Below, one piece after another: positions 31,959-44,449 of a stretch of 64,000 nucleotides of DNA. The DNA is taken from positions 21,301,359 to 21,365,358 of the forward strand of contig JALGPY010000008.1 of the NCBI GenBank assembly GCA_023055425.1, read 5' to 3'. Origin of the DNA: Linanthus parryae. Its lineage: Eukaryota > Streptophyta > Magnoliopsida > Ericales > Polemoniaceae. The notes below the pieces were generated by a model that had not been told where the DNA came from, made no database searches, and saw only the letters and a program-made list of their open reading frames with translations. Position 1 is the stretch's first letter. Every line of letters starts with the position of its first letter. The translations under genes were made by a program, and so were the position numbers.

Positions 31959-34900
31959 ATGAGTCTTACAACTTCTTCCGGCTCTGTTCCTTCCAATCCC
32001 CTATATATTTTGGCCAATATCAACAATTTGGTCCCTTTCAAACTTGATCACACCAACTTCGTTCTCTGGAAACATCAAGTTTTCTCTGTTCTTCGTGCTC
32101 AAAGCCTCTATGGCTTCATCGACGGTTCCACCCCACCGCCTCCTCAATACCTCCCCGATGCCACCGGCACTCTGCAATCAACTGTTAACCCTGAGTTCAC
32201 CGCCTGGACTGTTCAAGATCAGGCGATTCTCACGCTCATCAACGCAACTCTCACTCAAGAAGCCCTAACTCTTGTTATTGGTAAGACCTCTTCCAGATCT
32301 GCTTGGCTCTCTCTGGAACAAAGGTATGCGTCTCTCACAAGGTCAAATATTCTAGATCTTAAATCTGATCTACAAAATATCAAGAAAAAGAATGATTCAA
32401 TCGATCTCTACATGCAAAGGATTAAAACGATTCGTGATAAACTGGCTATTTCTCTTGTTCATGTTGATGATGAGGATTTACTTCTTTATGCCTTAAATGG
32501 CTTACCTGTTGAATACAATCCCTTCCGGTCCTCTTTACGGATTCACTCTTCCCCTATTTCATTTGAGGAATTACATGTTTTGTTGCGTGCTGAAGAGCGG
32601 ATGCATGAATCTCAAAGTTTAGTGTCTTCTGAGTCCTCTTCTATGTCTGCTTTCAATATGTCCACTGGGTCGTCTTCCTTTTCTGGTCAACGAGGCTACT
32701 CTCGTGGTGGTCGGTCTGGGGGTCGTTACCCAACTAATCGTGGTCAGTTTGGTGGTCGCAATGACCACAGAGGAGGTAGGGGTGATTCACACCGTGGTTC
32801 TGGTGGTCGTAACACTTATTATAATGGCTATAACTCATCTAATAGGGGAGGTTATCAAATGGGAAGAGGTAATAATGGGTATAATCAAGGCAGAGGTCAA
32901 AATGGAAATACACCTATTAACTGCCAGATCTGTGGTTATGACTACCACTCAGCCATAGATTGCTGGCATAGGATGGATCAATCCTATCAAGGGAAGATGC
33001 CTCCATCCAAATTAACTGCCATGAATGCTTCCACTCACTCTGGTTCTTCTTCACCAAACTACTGGCTATCTGATTCTGGAGCAACAAATCATATGACATC
33101 TGAATTGAGTAACCTTTCTGTGAATGATCCTTATACTGGTGCTGATCAAGTGTCTGTTGGGAATGGTACTCATCTACCTATAGCTAACACTGGTACTGCT
33201 CACATACATACTCCTGGTCACACTTTTACTCTAAAAAATACTCTTCATGTTTCTAAACTTGCCACAAATTTACTTTCTGTTTATCAGTTATGCAAGCAAC
33301 ACAATTGTCTTTTTGTATTTGATGCTGATTCATTTCATATTCAGGACAAAACTACTGGGAATCTTCTTTACCAAGGTCAGAGTGAACATGGATTATATCC
33401 AGTTCACTCATCACCCTTTTCTGCTTCAACCTCTGCAACACATCAGTGTTTCCTTGGTGCCAAAATAAAAAGCCCCTTGTGGCATGCCAGACTTGGTCAC
33501 CCAACTGATGAAATTTTGTCTTCTGCTCTTTCTAATAGTAGTCATACTTTATCTAAAGAAACTGTTTCTACTGTTTGTGAACATTGTCTCAAAGGAAAAA
33601 TGTCAAGATTGTCATATTCTAAGTCTGTTACTTCAAGTAATTCTCCTCTTCAACTTTTACATAGTGATGTTTGGGGTCCCTCTTCTGTGAAATCATATCA
33701 TGGTTATAGATTTTACTTGCTGTTTGTGGATGATTTCTCTAGATACTCTTGGATCTTTCCTTTGCATCATAAATCTGAAGTTGTGTCTGTTTTTCCCAAA
33801 TTTAAGTTACTTGTTGAAAATGTGTTAGGACATACTATTAAAATTCTTAGAACAGATGGTGGTGGAGAATACATATCTATTTTGTTTACACAATACTTGT
33901 CCTCTAATGGTATAGAACACGAAAAATCATGTCCACACACACCACAACAAAATGGTATTGCAGAAAGAAAACACAGACATATAGTTGATACGGCAGTTAC
34001 TTTGATGCAACATGCTTCCTTGCCTAAATGTTTTTGGTTTCACTGTTTTGAAGCTGCTGTTTATCTAGTTAATCGAATGCCCAGTAAGACAACTAATTAT
34101 AAATCACCTTATGAACTTCTATTTAAAAAGAAACCTGATTACAAACACTTAAAAATTCTTGGTTGTGCATGCTACCCCAATTTGAGATCTTACATGAATT
34201 CCAAACTGGAACCAAAAACTCATCAATGTGTGTTCTTAGGCTATGCTTCTAATTACAAGGGTTATTTATGCTATAGCATTCACTTACATAAATTTTTCAT
34301 TAGCAGAGATGTCATTTTTGATGAGAATTTATTCCCCTATGCTAAGAATGTTGTTTCTGAAACAGTGCCTACTGCTACCTCAACTGCAACTAATCCCTCT
34401 TCTGTTGTTTTTGTCCCTTCTCCAGTTCCATATACTTCAAGTTTGCATCATGATCCAGGAGCTATCCATGAAGCATCTGGTTCAAATCCAGAGATGCAGC
34501 CACCTAGTCCAAGGGAGGCACCAATGATGGCTCCACCTGACTCACACTCAACTGAACCTGAGGAGCAGCCTGCTAGCCCTGGCTTGGCACCTGGTTCACC
34601 ATCAATGCATCAAAATGCTCCTGGACATCATATGCAGACTAGGAGCAAGTCAGGGATCTTCAAAAAGAAAGTAATAGGCTTCAGTGCTACTGCTGGTAAC
34701 CCTAATCTTTCTCTTTTATCTGACCCTACTTGTTTCTCTGAGGCAAAGAAATACTCTCAGTGGCAGAAAGCTATGACTGAAGAGTTTCTAAGTCTCAAAC
34801 ATCAAAATACATGGACTCTTGTTCCTAAACCTAAACATGCAAACATAGTGGGAAATAAATGGGTTTTCAGAACTAAATACAACCCTGATGGCTCAATTTC

Positions 34901-36247
34901 TAGATACAAAGCCAGACTAGTGGCAAAAGGTTTTCATCAAACCCCTGGTTTAGACTTTGATGAGACATTCAGTCCTGTGGTTAAACATTCAACAGTTAGA
35001 ACAATTTTGGCTTTAGCTGCATCTTTGAATTGGCCACTGCAACACTTAGATGTCAAAAATGCTTTTTTACATGGACATCTCAAAGAAAATGTTTTTATGA
35101 AACAACCACAGGGCTTTGTAGACACAAAATTTCCCACACATGTTTGTAGGTTGAAAAGGCCATATATGGCTTGAAACAAGCTCCTAGAGCTTGGTTTGAA
35201 AGATTTACAAGTTATATTTTGTCTCTTGGCTTTGTAAGTTCTGCTGCAGATTGCTCTCTTTTTATTAGACACAATGGTCCAAAAATGACTCTTCTGTTAC
35301 TCTATGTGGATGATATCATCCTAACTGGCAGTGATACTTCATATATCCACACTCTGGTAAGAAAACTTCATACTGAGTTTGCCATGACAAATCTAGGCCC
35401 ACTGACTTATTTTCTGGGGCTCCAAGTTGTAAGATCTACTTCTGGTATTTTTCTGCATCAATCAAAATATATTCATGATCTTCTTCTTAGATTCAATATG
35501 CAAAACTGTAAACCTGCTTCTACTCCTATTACTCCTGGTCCAAAATTGCATGCTTATGATGGTGAATTCCTTCATGAGGCTACACCTTTTAGACAGTTAT
35601 TAGGTGCATTACAATATGTTACTTTTTCCAGACCTGACATTGCATTCTCTGTTAATCATCTCTACCAATTCATGCACAATCCTACCTCTTTGCATATGAC
35701 TGCTGCTAAACGCATTCTTAGATATCTTCAAGGAACTAAAACACAAGGTCTTTTATATACTAAAACTCCAATTACTTTGCATGCTTATTCTGATGCTGAC
35801 TGGGCTGGCAACCCAACAGATAGAAGAAGCACCACTGGCTTCTTCATCTTTCTGGGTTCCAACTCAGTTCACTGGTCATCCAAGAAACAATCCACAGTGG
35901 CCAGGTCCTCAACTGAGGCAGAATATAGGGCTCTGGCCACCACCTCTGCTGAATTATCATGGTTCAAAATGCTTTTTCAAGATCTTCACTTTTATATACC
36001 TCAAGCTCCAATTTTATACTGTGATAACAGTTCAGCTATTTCTCTTGCTCATAATCCTGTTTTTCATTCCAAAACAAAGCATATAGAGCTTGATTTTCAT
36101 TATGTTAGAGAACAAACTATTTTGAAGAAACTAAATGTGCAATTTGTGTCAAGTGCAGATCAGCTTGCTGATATTTTAACTAAGGGACTCCATCCAGCTA
36201 CATTCAACACATTGAAGTGCAATCTCAAGCTGCTTCCACCACCTTGA
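31959..36247 (+). pseudogene. Copia-3 gag-pol, one frameshift from intact
   Basis: Frame 31959-35174 (1071 codons) holds gag, a glycine/arginine-rich stretch (RGGRSGGRYPTNRGQFGG), zinc knuckle CQICGYDYHSAIDC near residue 321, protease WLSDSGATNHMTSE near 368, integrase zinc region LWHARLGHPTDE near 507, the integrase core (LLHSDVWGPSS, RTDGGGEY, GIAERKHRH), and the start of reverse transcriptase (YKARLVAKGFHQTPGLDFDE). A one-base deletion in an A run near 35155 shifts the frame. The frame at 35171-36247 continues with MKQAPRAWF, YVDDIILTGSD, and RNase H (SDADWAGNPTDRRSTTGF, RSSTEAEYRALA, CDNSSAISLAHNP). No other lesion is visible. The glycine/arginine-rich region probably binds RNA. Confidence 0.95.
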
Positions 36248-36260
36248 GCTTGAGGGAGGG

Positions 36261-36597
36261 TGTTAAAAGACTGCTGTTGTCATTTCCAAAACTTCCAGAG
36301 GTCATTCCAGAATTAACAAGAGTCAAGCCTACAATTGATATTTTGCAGAGACTTCAATACAACTCAGTCATCACTGCATGTTGCCTTGTGGCATTACTTA
36401 ACTCTAGAAGGACTGTATTGCAATATAGAAGAACTCAAACGGGTAGATTCTCACCCGTTACAATTCACTGTATTTATTCTTCCTCTGAATCAATGAACCC
36501 TAGCTTTGACGGCTCATTTCCCTTTCTGTCATTCTCTGCATCTTTGATTTACATTCTCTGTATTCATCAAACCCTAGAAATTCTGGGTTTGCTTTCA
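36261..36597 (+). repeat. Copia-3 3' LTR
   Basis: 337 bp with three substitutions relative to the 5' LTR. Confidence 0.95.
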
Positions 36598-37297
36598 CAT
36601 ATATGAGTTCCATACTTATGATCTGTCCAAATTATTTCAACGATACCAGATTCGGTGCAGAGAGGTTAAGGATTACCAAATCTAGGCAACAATATAGCTC
36701 CAACCACTTCAACTTCAGTTGCTGTGGTCCATCAACATTCAAACTCACAAGAGTTTTGGAGCCGCTCACAGACACAAATTCAAGATTGGAGCAGTTTCTT
36801 AGAAGTAGCTCCAACACGTCACCGGATATGTTCACCCCAAAAAGCTGAAGAGACATTAACGAGCCGGAGCTCGAGGTTTCAATGGAGTGAGGAAAAGTGT
36901 AAAATTGAATCTCACTATAATAGTACTGATCGCTCAGGTCCAGTTTGAGGTTTCGAACGCCCTTTCTCAAAGCAAAACCAATCCAACTGTCGATGTCTCT
37001 GCTACACGTCTCGTCCAAACTAAAAACCACTGCAAATTGGTCTATATTCCGGGCCTCGTGATGCCTTATAACCTCGTTAACAAATCTTACGTAAATCGGT
37101 CTTTCCAGCTCCTCGGACTTCGTAAAGTCATGTAATGTCTCTGAAGCATCAAAATTAAGGTTGCGCATGGCTTTCCACACGTGTCTCCACTTCTTTGAGA
37201 AAACACTCGTCTGTACCATTTCTTTCATCTTTACTTGAGACATTATGTCGACGAGGATTTCGTCTGGAAGCTCACTGGTCGGGTCGTTAGGTGACAT

Positions 37298-38690
37298 AAC
37301 TTGCAGGTCCTGCAGAATATCACTCGATGCGTCAGACAAAATTGCAAAGGAAAATTCTGCAAATAGAAGAAGAAAAATATATAGAAAATAAGTGTACTAC
37401 AATCTTTCTCTTACTGGCTTCTCACTTCTTGTCTCAAGGATTCCAACTAAAACATGGAAATATGAAAATTAACTTGTAGGATCATAAACCTAGCAACCCT
37501 ATTTCATTTTGGTGGTTTCAATGGGTTTTTGATGATCAAGAAAGGGGGAATTATTTCAAACATGGAAATTTCCCCTCACCCTCTCCCTTCTTCCTCCAGG
37601 TACATTCCCATTTTTTGCACAGTCGACCTTCTGCAGTGGGTTGGGCATGGATGGGACACGCCTAGGACACGGCCTGGACATGGAAGGCTTTTTTGTAACT
37701 TTAAACAGAAGGTGGTGTCTTCTGTAAACTTCTAAACTTTAAAAAAGATAAAAGACTAAATCTGCAATTTAAGAGTGGATCTGGTAGTAATTTTCAACCA
37801 CATCACTTTTGAAAAAATTAGCGAGGATTTTCCAGTCGAATGGACAACCTTCTCTACACTTGTCCTGCTCGGAACTCGTGTCCCTCCCTCGCTCTCTTCG
37901 TATCCTGGATTTTTAGAGATGGCGTATCCCATAACCTATCCGACACTTGTATCCATATCCTTGCTTCTTAGCTCAATTGATGCTACTGAAAAGGATTGAC
38001 CCGAGTACTTATTACCTAGATTTTAATGCTTTTTGATCTTTTATGTCTGCATCATTTTGGCATTTGGATGTGACTCCCAGTGCATTTTGGCATAATGTTT
38101 TCCATCTATGAGCTTTATGGTGAGTACTTAAGTTCTTATTTTTCGTTTCTTAACACGCACTGATTCTCAATTTCTACACTTTAAACTATTTGTACTTTTA
38201 CTTCTGTTGTTATTTAATTTCCATCTTAGTTTGGCTAATTATTTTACTAGGTTCTCAGATTCTTTAGCTCGTTTATGGGTTATTTGTTTGACCAAGCTGA
38301 GAAAATTGGAGAAAAAAAATGTGATTGTTGATGCCATAAGCTGCGACGTGGCTTCTTCATTGCAGGGTCAAGACTTGAGAGTTACGCAAGCGTCGTCGTC
38401 ACTTTGCTGATTAGAACACATACGCCAGACACTGTATTCTATGATTGTTCTATTATGTACAGTTCATATTTTTGTTTGATTGAATCAAAACGAGGTTGAG
38501 TAGAAGGTGGTAATATGCATAGTAGCACGAAAGAGGTGTGTATTTTCTTTCTCACTAGACTGTTTGATGAAATGCATATCAGAAAAGGTTAGGATGTATG
38601 CCAAAAATCTTACAGAAGCCACTTTATATATGCTTTTCCATGATATTTAAGCTATAACTATAAAGAAGTTCGAACCACTAGAAACTCATT
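37298..38690. other. 5' flank of the F-box/LRR gene; no other gene recognised
   Basis: Contains the presumed promoter and leader (minus strand) of the F-box/LRR gene. An upstream splice acceptor at about 37358 (TTTGCAG on the minus strand) is possible. The rest is AT-rich, with short chance frames only. Confidence 0.45.
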
Positions 38691-39450
38691 TCAGCGATTA
38701 TATGATAGATGGACAAGGCCACATTGGTCACTTCTAGCAGGATCCGTTGATGATTGAAACGTTCTGAGAGGCCCTTATCAGATAAGGTTCCCTTCCAATG
38801 GCGCGGGTGATCTCCTATCTAGTTCTTTTTCATCTGGCGTAAATGGCCTTTTTGTGTCTCTGGTCCTAGCATTTCCCATCAGCTGCTAGTGCAGGAGCCC
38901 TTTATTCGATGAACTACGCCTTCATTTTGTTTGTATCTTTATATACGGGTGGAAGAAGAGTCTGTTTTAGCACTATGAGCAGGAGTTTGAGAGCTTGAAG
39001 CTCCCTTTTTCGGTAGTTCACATGAATGCATCATTTATATGATACTCTTGATATCTAAGCTTGTTTTTTCTCTTAGTTGATTCATTCGGTAACCAGGCAA
39101 CAGGTGTTTAAGACTACCATTGGAGTTTGATTACCAGTCTTCCTATTAAAATGATCTTTCGACAGGACATGAGAACCATATCTATTGCTTCCTCCTTATC
39201 ATTTGGACAGGCTTGTTATCCCTATAGGCCGAAAGCGATCCACCCTCAATTATGGAATAGGACCAGGTCGAAACTTATAGTTGTCTATCTGCCGATGGAA
39301 AGAGAGATGTCCGCTCATCTCATACTAATAGGTAGAGCCTAAGTAAGAGGCGAAGGGAAGCACTAATGGAGTAAGTAATCGATGATGCAAGAACGACAGG
39401 GGGCTTGTCCCAATCACTACCCATGTCGATACAGATATGGCCACTTTTTG
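38690..39450. other. Possible nuclear insertion of mitochondrial DNA
   Basis: This roughly 760-bp block is less AT-rich than its surroundings, contains no transposon ends, and has the even composition and wording (for example CCAATGGCGCGGGTGATC, GGCGAAGGGAAGCACTAATG) that I associate with plant mitochondrial intergenic DNA. No mitochondrial gene was recognised. This is an impression, not a match. Confidence 0.3.
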
Positions 39451-39623
39451 ATCGCAGGATCGCCGTACTTTTTTGACAACAATTTAGCACCATCTATTAG
39501 TATTAAACTTCAAAATGTATACATAAAAACATACCAAAATATAACAATAACAATGTTGATGTATCCCTACGGTGTCTGTATCGCCATTCTTTTAAGGTTT
39601 CCCATGTCCGTTCTTGTATTCTA

Positions 39624-39883
39624 CAACCTCTGTTTCTTCTCTTTCAACTCAGTTAACTTTTTTACCCGTAACTGTGTCACTTTGACTTGGTAATTTGGAT
39701 AGCAAAAATATGTAATTTTTTGACATTTTTTCATCGTATTATAGATTAAATTTTTTTTTTGTCCAAAGAAGATCAATGCAAAGATTACAAATTGTATATC
39801 TTTTTGCTAATCAAATCACCGGGTCAAAATGACCCAGTAAATAGTGTCAAAAGTGAAGTAAACTGAAAGAGAATAAACAGAGT
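39624..39883. mobile_element. Stowaway-type MITE, decayed copy
   Basis: Ends resemble the 11.25-kb element (CAACCTCTGTTTCTTCTC and complement of AACTCTGTTTATTCTC) and TA flanks both sides. The subterminal CACCGGGTCAAAATGACCC block is shared. Confidence 0.75.
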
Positions 39884-40449
39884 TACAGAGGTGATATTAG
39901 ACGCCTTAACATTTGATCAAGTGAACAACATAACAAAAATACAAAACTATTTGAAGGTACATATAAGTAGACACAATTTATTATTAACTCCCAATATTAT
40001 TTTAAGGGTTCACAATCTTTTTTAGTAGGTAAGGAAAATCTATCAGTATGAAGAAGATGAAAAAGAAAAATGAAAGGAAGAAAATTTGACCTGGTCTCCT
40101 TTTATCCTCCCCAACACTTCCATCTCAATCTCCATCTTGATTCATGCAAATATTCGTCCTCCTCCTCTGTTCCCCCAATGTACTAATAACATAATCAACA
40201 AACACTCTGTGAACGACGATGAGCAACAACTTTAAAGATTGATTTTCTGAGAAACAATTAGAATTCAACCACGTTGAGATTAAAAATCTTCAACGAAATG
40301 GTAAAAGAACAAACTTTATTAGATATATAGATGGAGAGAGGGAGAGATAGAGATCCGTAATACCTTCCGTGATCTCTTCACTATTCTGGGTAAATTGCAA
40401 CTGAAAAGGGTTACGAAAGCTGCTTTTTACTCGTTCAGAAACGAGGTTA

Positions 40450-40694
40450 CTCCCTCTATTTTCTTTCACGGTTATTGGTTTGACTATTTCTTCACTTTGA
40501 CCCATTGATTTCTGCAGCAAAACCATGCATTTTTTTAATATTTTTTTGTGGCCTCGTAGAATAAGACTTATTCTAGATAATAAAAAGATTATCAAATCCT
40601 TTCGTTATTTTCTAGTCAATTCTCCACATCAAAATTACACGGTGAATAGTGATAAAAATCAAACCAAAAGGAACTAAAACAAAGAAAGCACATC
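40450..40694. mobile_element. Stowaway-type MITE, badly decayed copy
   Basis: Left end CTCCCTCTATTTTCTTTC after a TA. The right part retains ACGGTGAATAGTGATAAAA and AATCAAACC from the family. The right boundary is approximate. Confidence 0.5.
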
Positions 40695-41072
40695 TCTAAA
40701 ATAAGAAAATAAGTTATGGACCATGACAATGATTGACTGGACAAGGACCACGGGCAGTAGTGGTGCATGTTAGTAATAATTGCAGGAGCTAACGTGTCGC
40801 TCCCTGGTCGATAAATGCGTGACCAGGTCCTATTTAAATCCGGTAAGGCTCTATCCGGATCCAGCACCGGATCCGGCAAAATGATTGGATAATTAAAACC
40901 GGTTTGAAAAATCAGGTTTCGGCTTTTATACCCGAATCATGGTAATTTCAAAAAATCCTAAAATATATCCCACCTAGCTAAACGGGGAAAATTAATTGGT
41001 AAAATTTAATAAATTAATCTACTTATTTAACTTTTCCAAATAGGGTAAGAGAGCCTCAATGTTTTCCCACTA

Positions 41073-41312
41073 TCTTCGTTTCTTTTGTGTAGTTCTGGTT
41101 TGACTTTTTAACCCGTAATTGGATCACTTTGATTCGGTGATTAGATAGCAAAACGATGTGATTTTTATTCAATTTTTTCATGGTGTTGTAGAGTAAAGAT
41201 TATTGAATTTTTGAATCGTTTTATTAATAAAATCACCGGATCAAAATGACTCGGCGAATGGTGACAAAAAGTAAAGTAAGTTGATCCATAAAAAACATAT
41301 GTAGTACCTATT
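41073..41312. mobile_element. Stowaway-type MITE, decayed copy
   Basis: The left half follows the family closely (TCTGGTTTGACTTTTTAACC, TTCATGGTGTTGTAGAG), and the right half has CACCGGATCAAAATGACTC. The right end is approximate. Confidence 0.6.
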
Positions 41313-41472
41313 GAGCAAGTGATCTTAGAGCAATGCTTTGCGGGATTTCAGCTTATTCCCTTCATTAGTAGTACCTCATTTGGAACCTTTTTTTTTTCTT
41401 ACTTATGTCTGACTTTCTGTTTGTCTCCTATTTGTAATAACTTGTGTGTCATCACAAGTTATTAGTCTTTGA

Positions 41473-41577
41473 GAAGCTATGGTGGTAGCTTAAGTGGTAG
41501 AGCGTTAGAAGTCCCTACATGAGGTCTCGGGTTCAAATCCGAACCCGGTTGACGACAAAAACAATTTCTCAAAACAA
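41473..41577 (+). mobile_element. tRNA-derived SINE with 17-bp target duplication
   Basis: A 105-bp insert with pol III promoter boxes: A box TAGCTTAAGTGG at 41486-41497 and B box GGTTCAAATCC at 41530-41540, about 32 bp apart. An A-rich tail (ACAAAAACAATTTC..AAAACAA) follows. Perfect 17-bp duplications starting AAGTTATTAG lie at 41456-41472 and 41578-41594. There is no foldable acceptor stem, so it is not a working tRNA gene. SINEs are moved by LINE enzymes. Confidence 0.85.
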
Positions 41578-41796
41578 AAGTTATTAGTCTTTGATTTATA
41601 TCATTTATTCTTTGGGAAAATAAAATAGTATATTGAAAAGGGGATACATGGAAATAGTTGCTACATGAGAGGCTAAAACATAATACATTAAATTTGGGAG
41701 TTGTCATGAAACCATGAGGGCTTCGGATTAAACAGAGTACTACTAGTCTACTATAAGTACGCTCTTGAATCAAGCTCAATCAAAAGAAATAGAAGA

Positions 41797-44449
41797 TGAA
41801 GAAGAAGAAGAAGAAGAGAAGAGCAAGCTCTTAGCTGAAGAATATGTTAATCCATTTCTTGCACAAAAGGAAACCACACCGAGGCTTATAAGTCCTCTCT
41901 AACAGCCAGAGACAACATCTAATTAGAGTAGGACACCTGCCTAATTACAACTAATGTTAGAAGCTAAATACTAGAGGCAAAAGTGCAAATACAGAAAAGC
42001 TTACGAATAGGAAAATGCAGATATGTGACTCTTATTTTAACACCCCCCCCCCCCTCAAGTTGGACAAGGCTTAACTAGAACTGCCAACTTGCTAATCAAT
42101 CCTTGGAACACAAGAGCTGAGAGAGCCTTTGTGAGAAAGTCTGCAAGCTGGTGGGGACTTGGAACATGACTCAGTTAAATAATCTTGGCTTGAACAAGAT
42201 CCCTGACAGAGTGACAATCCATCTCTATATGTTTAGAACGCTAATGAAAATAGGATTGCTAGCTATATGAATAGCTGAGCTGCTATCACTAAACAGACTT
42301 GGAGGATCAGAAAGATGAATGTGCAGTTCTTGAAATAAAGACAGTAACCATTGAATCTCACAAGCAGCTGAACAAATCCCCCTATACTCAGCCTCAGAAG
42401 AACTATGAGACACCACATTCAGTTTCTTTGATTTCCAGGAGATGGGAGACTTACCCAGAAAAACAAGGTATCCAGTTGTTGATCTTCTGGTGTCAAGGCA
42501 CCCTCCCCAATCAGAGTCAGAATAAGCTGTGACATGGAGATCTTTGGTACTTGAGAAGCAGAGACTTAGATCAATTGTCCGTCTCAAATATCCAAGCACA
42601 TAGTTGAGAGCAACTTGATGCTTAGTGGTAGGTGCAGCTATATATTGTGAAAGCTTGTGCAATGAATATGTTAGATCAGGTCTTGAGTTGCACAAATAGA
42701 GAAGTTTACCAATTAGCCTTCTGTATTGTGTGACACTTTCTTCAATCAATGCATCACCTGAAACTGAACTGAGATGACAGCTAGGCAACATTGGTGAAGA
42801 AGCAGGCTTACAATCCAGAAAACCAAAATCTTGCAAAATATTATGAGCAAAACTTTGCTGACTCATGAACAACCCAGAGATAGTTCTGCAAAACTCAAAA
42901 CCCAAAAAATAATGAAGGTCTCCAAGATCCTTGAGCTTAAATCTTTCATCCAACAAAGCTTTGAAAGTGTTTATATTAGCTTTATGATTTCCAACTAAAA
43001 GTATGTCATCAATATATAATAATAGTAGAAGAAAAATACTACTATTATTTCTTAAAAATAAGGTATAATCACTCCTACATTGTGAGAAACCAAGTTGTAA
43101 GAGAGTACCAGAAAATTTAGAAAACCATTGTCTTGAAGCCTGTTTCAATCCATAGAGAGCCTTCTTAAGCAAACAAACTGGATTTCTGATGTCTTTGGGA
43201 GCTGAATAACCTTCTAGAAGTTTCATATAAACCTGTTCTGAAAGTTCTCCATGAAGGATGCATTGTTAACATCCAATTTTACCATATGCCATCCATGCAT
43301 CATAGAAAGAGCCAAAACACATTTCAATGTAGGTAACTTTTCCACTGGAGAGAATGTCTCTGAGTAATCAGTTTCCTCAGTTTGAGTGTACCCTTTACCC
43401 ACTAGTCTAGCCTTGTGTCTCTCTAGAGTACCATCATCCTTGTATTTGGTCTTAAAAACCCATTTACATCCAACTATTTTCAGATTATTTGGAGCTGTAA
43501 CTATGTCCCAGGTACCATTAATCTCAAGGGCTTGAAGTTAGTTGCTAACAACAACTCTCCATTCATTAAACTGAGAAGCTTCATCATAGTTAAGTGGCTT
43601 TACAAGACACATGACATTTGTATTTGAAGAAGAAAGTAAATTTCTATTAGATTTGGGTTTTGAGAGAACAAAATCCTTCAAATGTGAAGGTGGTTTTGAC
43701 ACCCTAACTGAAGTTCTAGTTGGATTCAATTGTGGTACAGAAGTATTAGCTGGTGGAGATAATATTCGTGGTGAAGAAATTGTTGATGGTGGTGAATAGA
43801 TGGGAGGAGTAGGCATAGAAGATGCAGGTGAAACAAGGAAATCGTCAACATAATGAGGAATGCAATGAGGAGTATGAGTATGAATATAAGTAGGAGCATC
43901 CATATAGGGAAAAATATTTTCATGAAATATAACATCTCTAGAAATTAAAATCTTTTGATTAAGAAGATCAAAAACCTTGTATCCTTTGATTCCAAAGATG
44001 TATCCCAAAAACACACATTTGAGAGCCCTGTGATCAAACTTCACTCTTCCATGACTCAAAGTGGAAGTGTAACATAGACAACCAAAATTTTTAAGAACAT
44101 AATAGTCAGGCATCTTACCATAAACTATTTGGTATGGAGATTGATTTCTCAATCTAGGAGAAGGTAGCATGTTGATGAGATGGGCAACAGTAAGAATACA
44201 CTCACCCCAAAATCAAACAGGTAAATTTAACTGAATCTTCAAAGCCCCGGCAACTGCTAGAAGGTGCTGATGTTTTCTTTCAACAATAGAATTCTGTTCT
44301 GGGGTAGCAATGCAACTAAACTCATGCATTATGCCTTTGTGATGACAGAAATCTTTGAGTTCCAATTTAGGAGCTTGATCACTCCTTATTTTCTTAACTC
44401 TAAAATTAAAATGTGTCTCCACAAAGTGACAGAAATTAGGTGAGATCTA
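41797..44449 (-). mobile_element. Copia-5: truncated minus-strand copia element
   Basis: The candidate 3' LTR is 41797-42042 (TGTTAAAATAAGAG... on the minus strand), preceded on that strand by a 12-13 G polypurine tract (42043-42056). The element runs to 44449, where integrase coding stops abruptly at a duplicated GGTGAGATCTATAA motif. The 5' LTR, gag and protease are missing. Confidence 0.75.
42225..44449 (-). pseudogene. Copia-5 pol remnant (integrase to RNase H)
   Basis: Minus-strand pieces: integrase (RSDQAPKLELKDF, TPEQNSIVERKHQHLL), its C-terminal part (MPDYYVLKNFGCLCYTSTL, FDHRALKCVFLGY), reverse transcriptase (KKALYGLKQASRQWF, LYIDDILLVGN), and RNase H (AYSDSDWGGCLDTRRSTTGY, SHSSSEAEYRGI, SSAIHIASNPIF). 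Breaks occur near 44213, 43538 and 43226, and the RNase H end is lost after 42225. QASRQWF and the DTRRSTTGYL block make it closer to Copia-1 than to Copia-2, -3 or -4. Inactive. Confidence 0.9.

Larger units (their letters stand above)
31609..36597 (+). mobile_element. Copia-3: nearly intact Ty1-copia element inside an F-box gene
   Basis: 337-bp LTRs at both ends with three differences, CATAT duplications at 31604-31608 and 36598-36602, a Met-tRNA primer site, and a purine tract (GCTTGAGGGAGG) before the 3' LTR. Coding is complete apart from one frameshift. Confidence 0.97.
31217..37297 (-). pseudogene. F-box/LRR gene split by Copia-3
   Basis: Exon 1 starts at ATG 37297 with an F-box (PTSELPDEILVDIMSQV, SVFSKKWRHVWKAM), followed by leucine-rich segments (GVRNLKLDLSD, LMSLQLFGVNISGDVLELLL, LKWLELYCCLDLVI). 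A TAA at 36632-36634 ends that frame, yet the same frame stays open past it, across the Copia-3 site. It continues at 31608-31476 (VPKLSELSIQDHFAEEI) to a GT donor. Exon 2 (31360-31217, phase 0) encodes KWAVFPEFTKLKHLKL, a typical FBD-region block, and ends at another GT donor. Later exons were not found; the LINE-3 insertion lies beyond. F-box proteins are substrate receptors of SCF ubiquitin ligases. This one carries a 5-kb insertion and probably a prior nonsense mutation. Confidence 0.85.

Noticed and set aside
41473..41577. Functional tRNA gene
   Set aside because: It has A and B boxes, but no complementary acceptor or anticodon stems could be paired by eye. The A-rich tail and 17-bp duplication fit a SINE.
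42041..42056. Run of C as an assembly artefact only
   Set aside because: On the minus strand it is the polypurine tract expected next to the Copia-5 LTR. Its exact length may still be unreliable.
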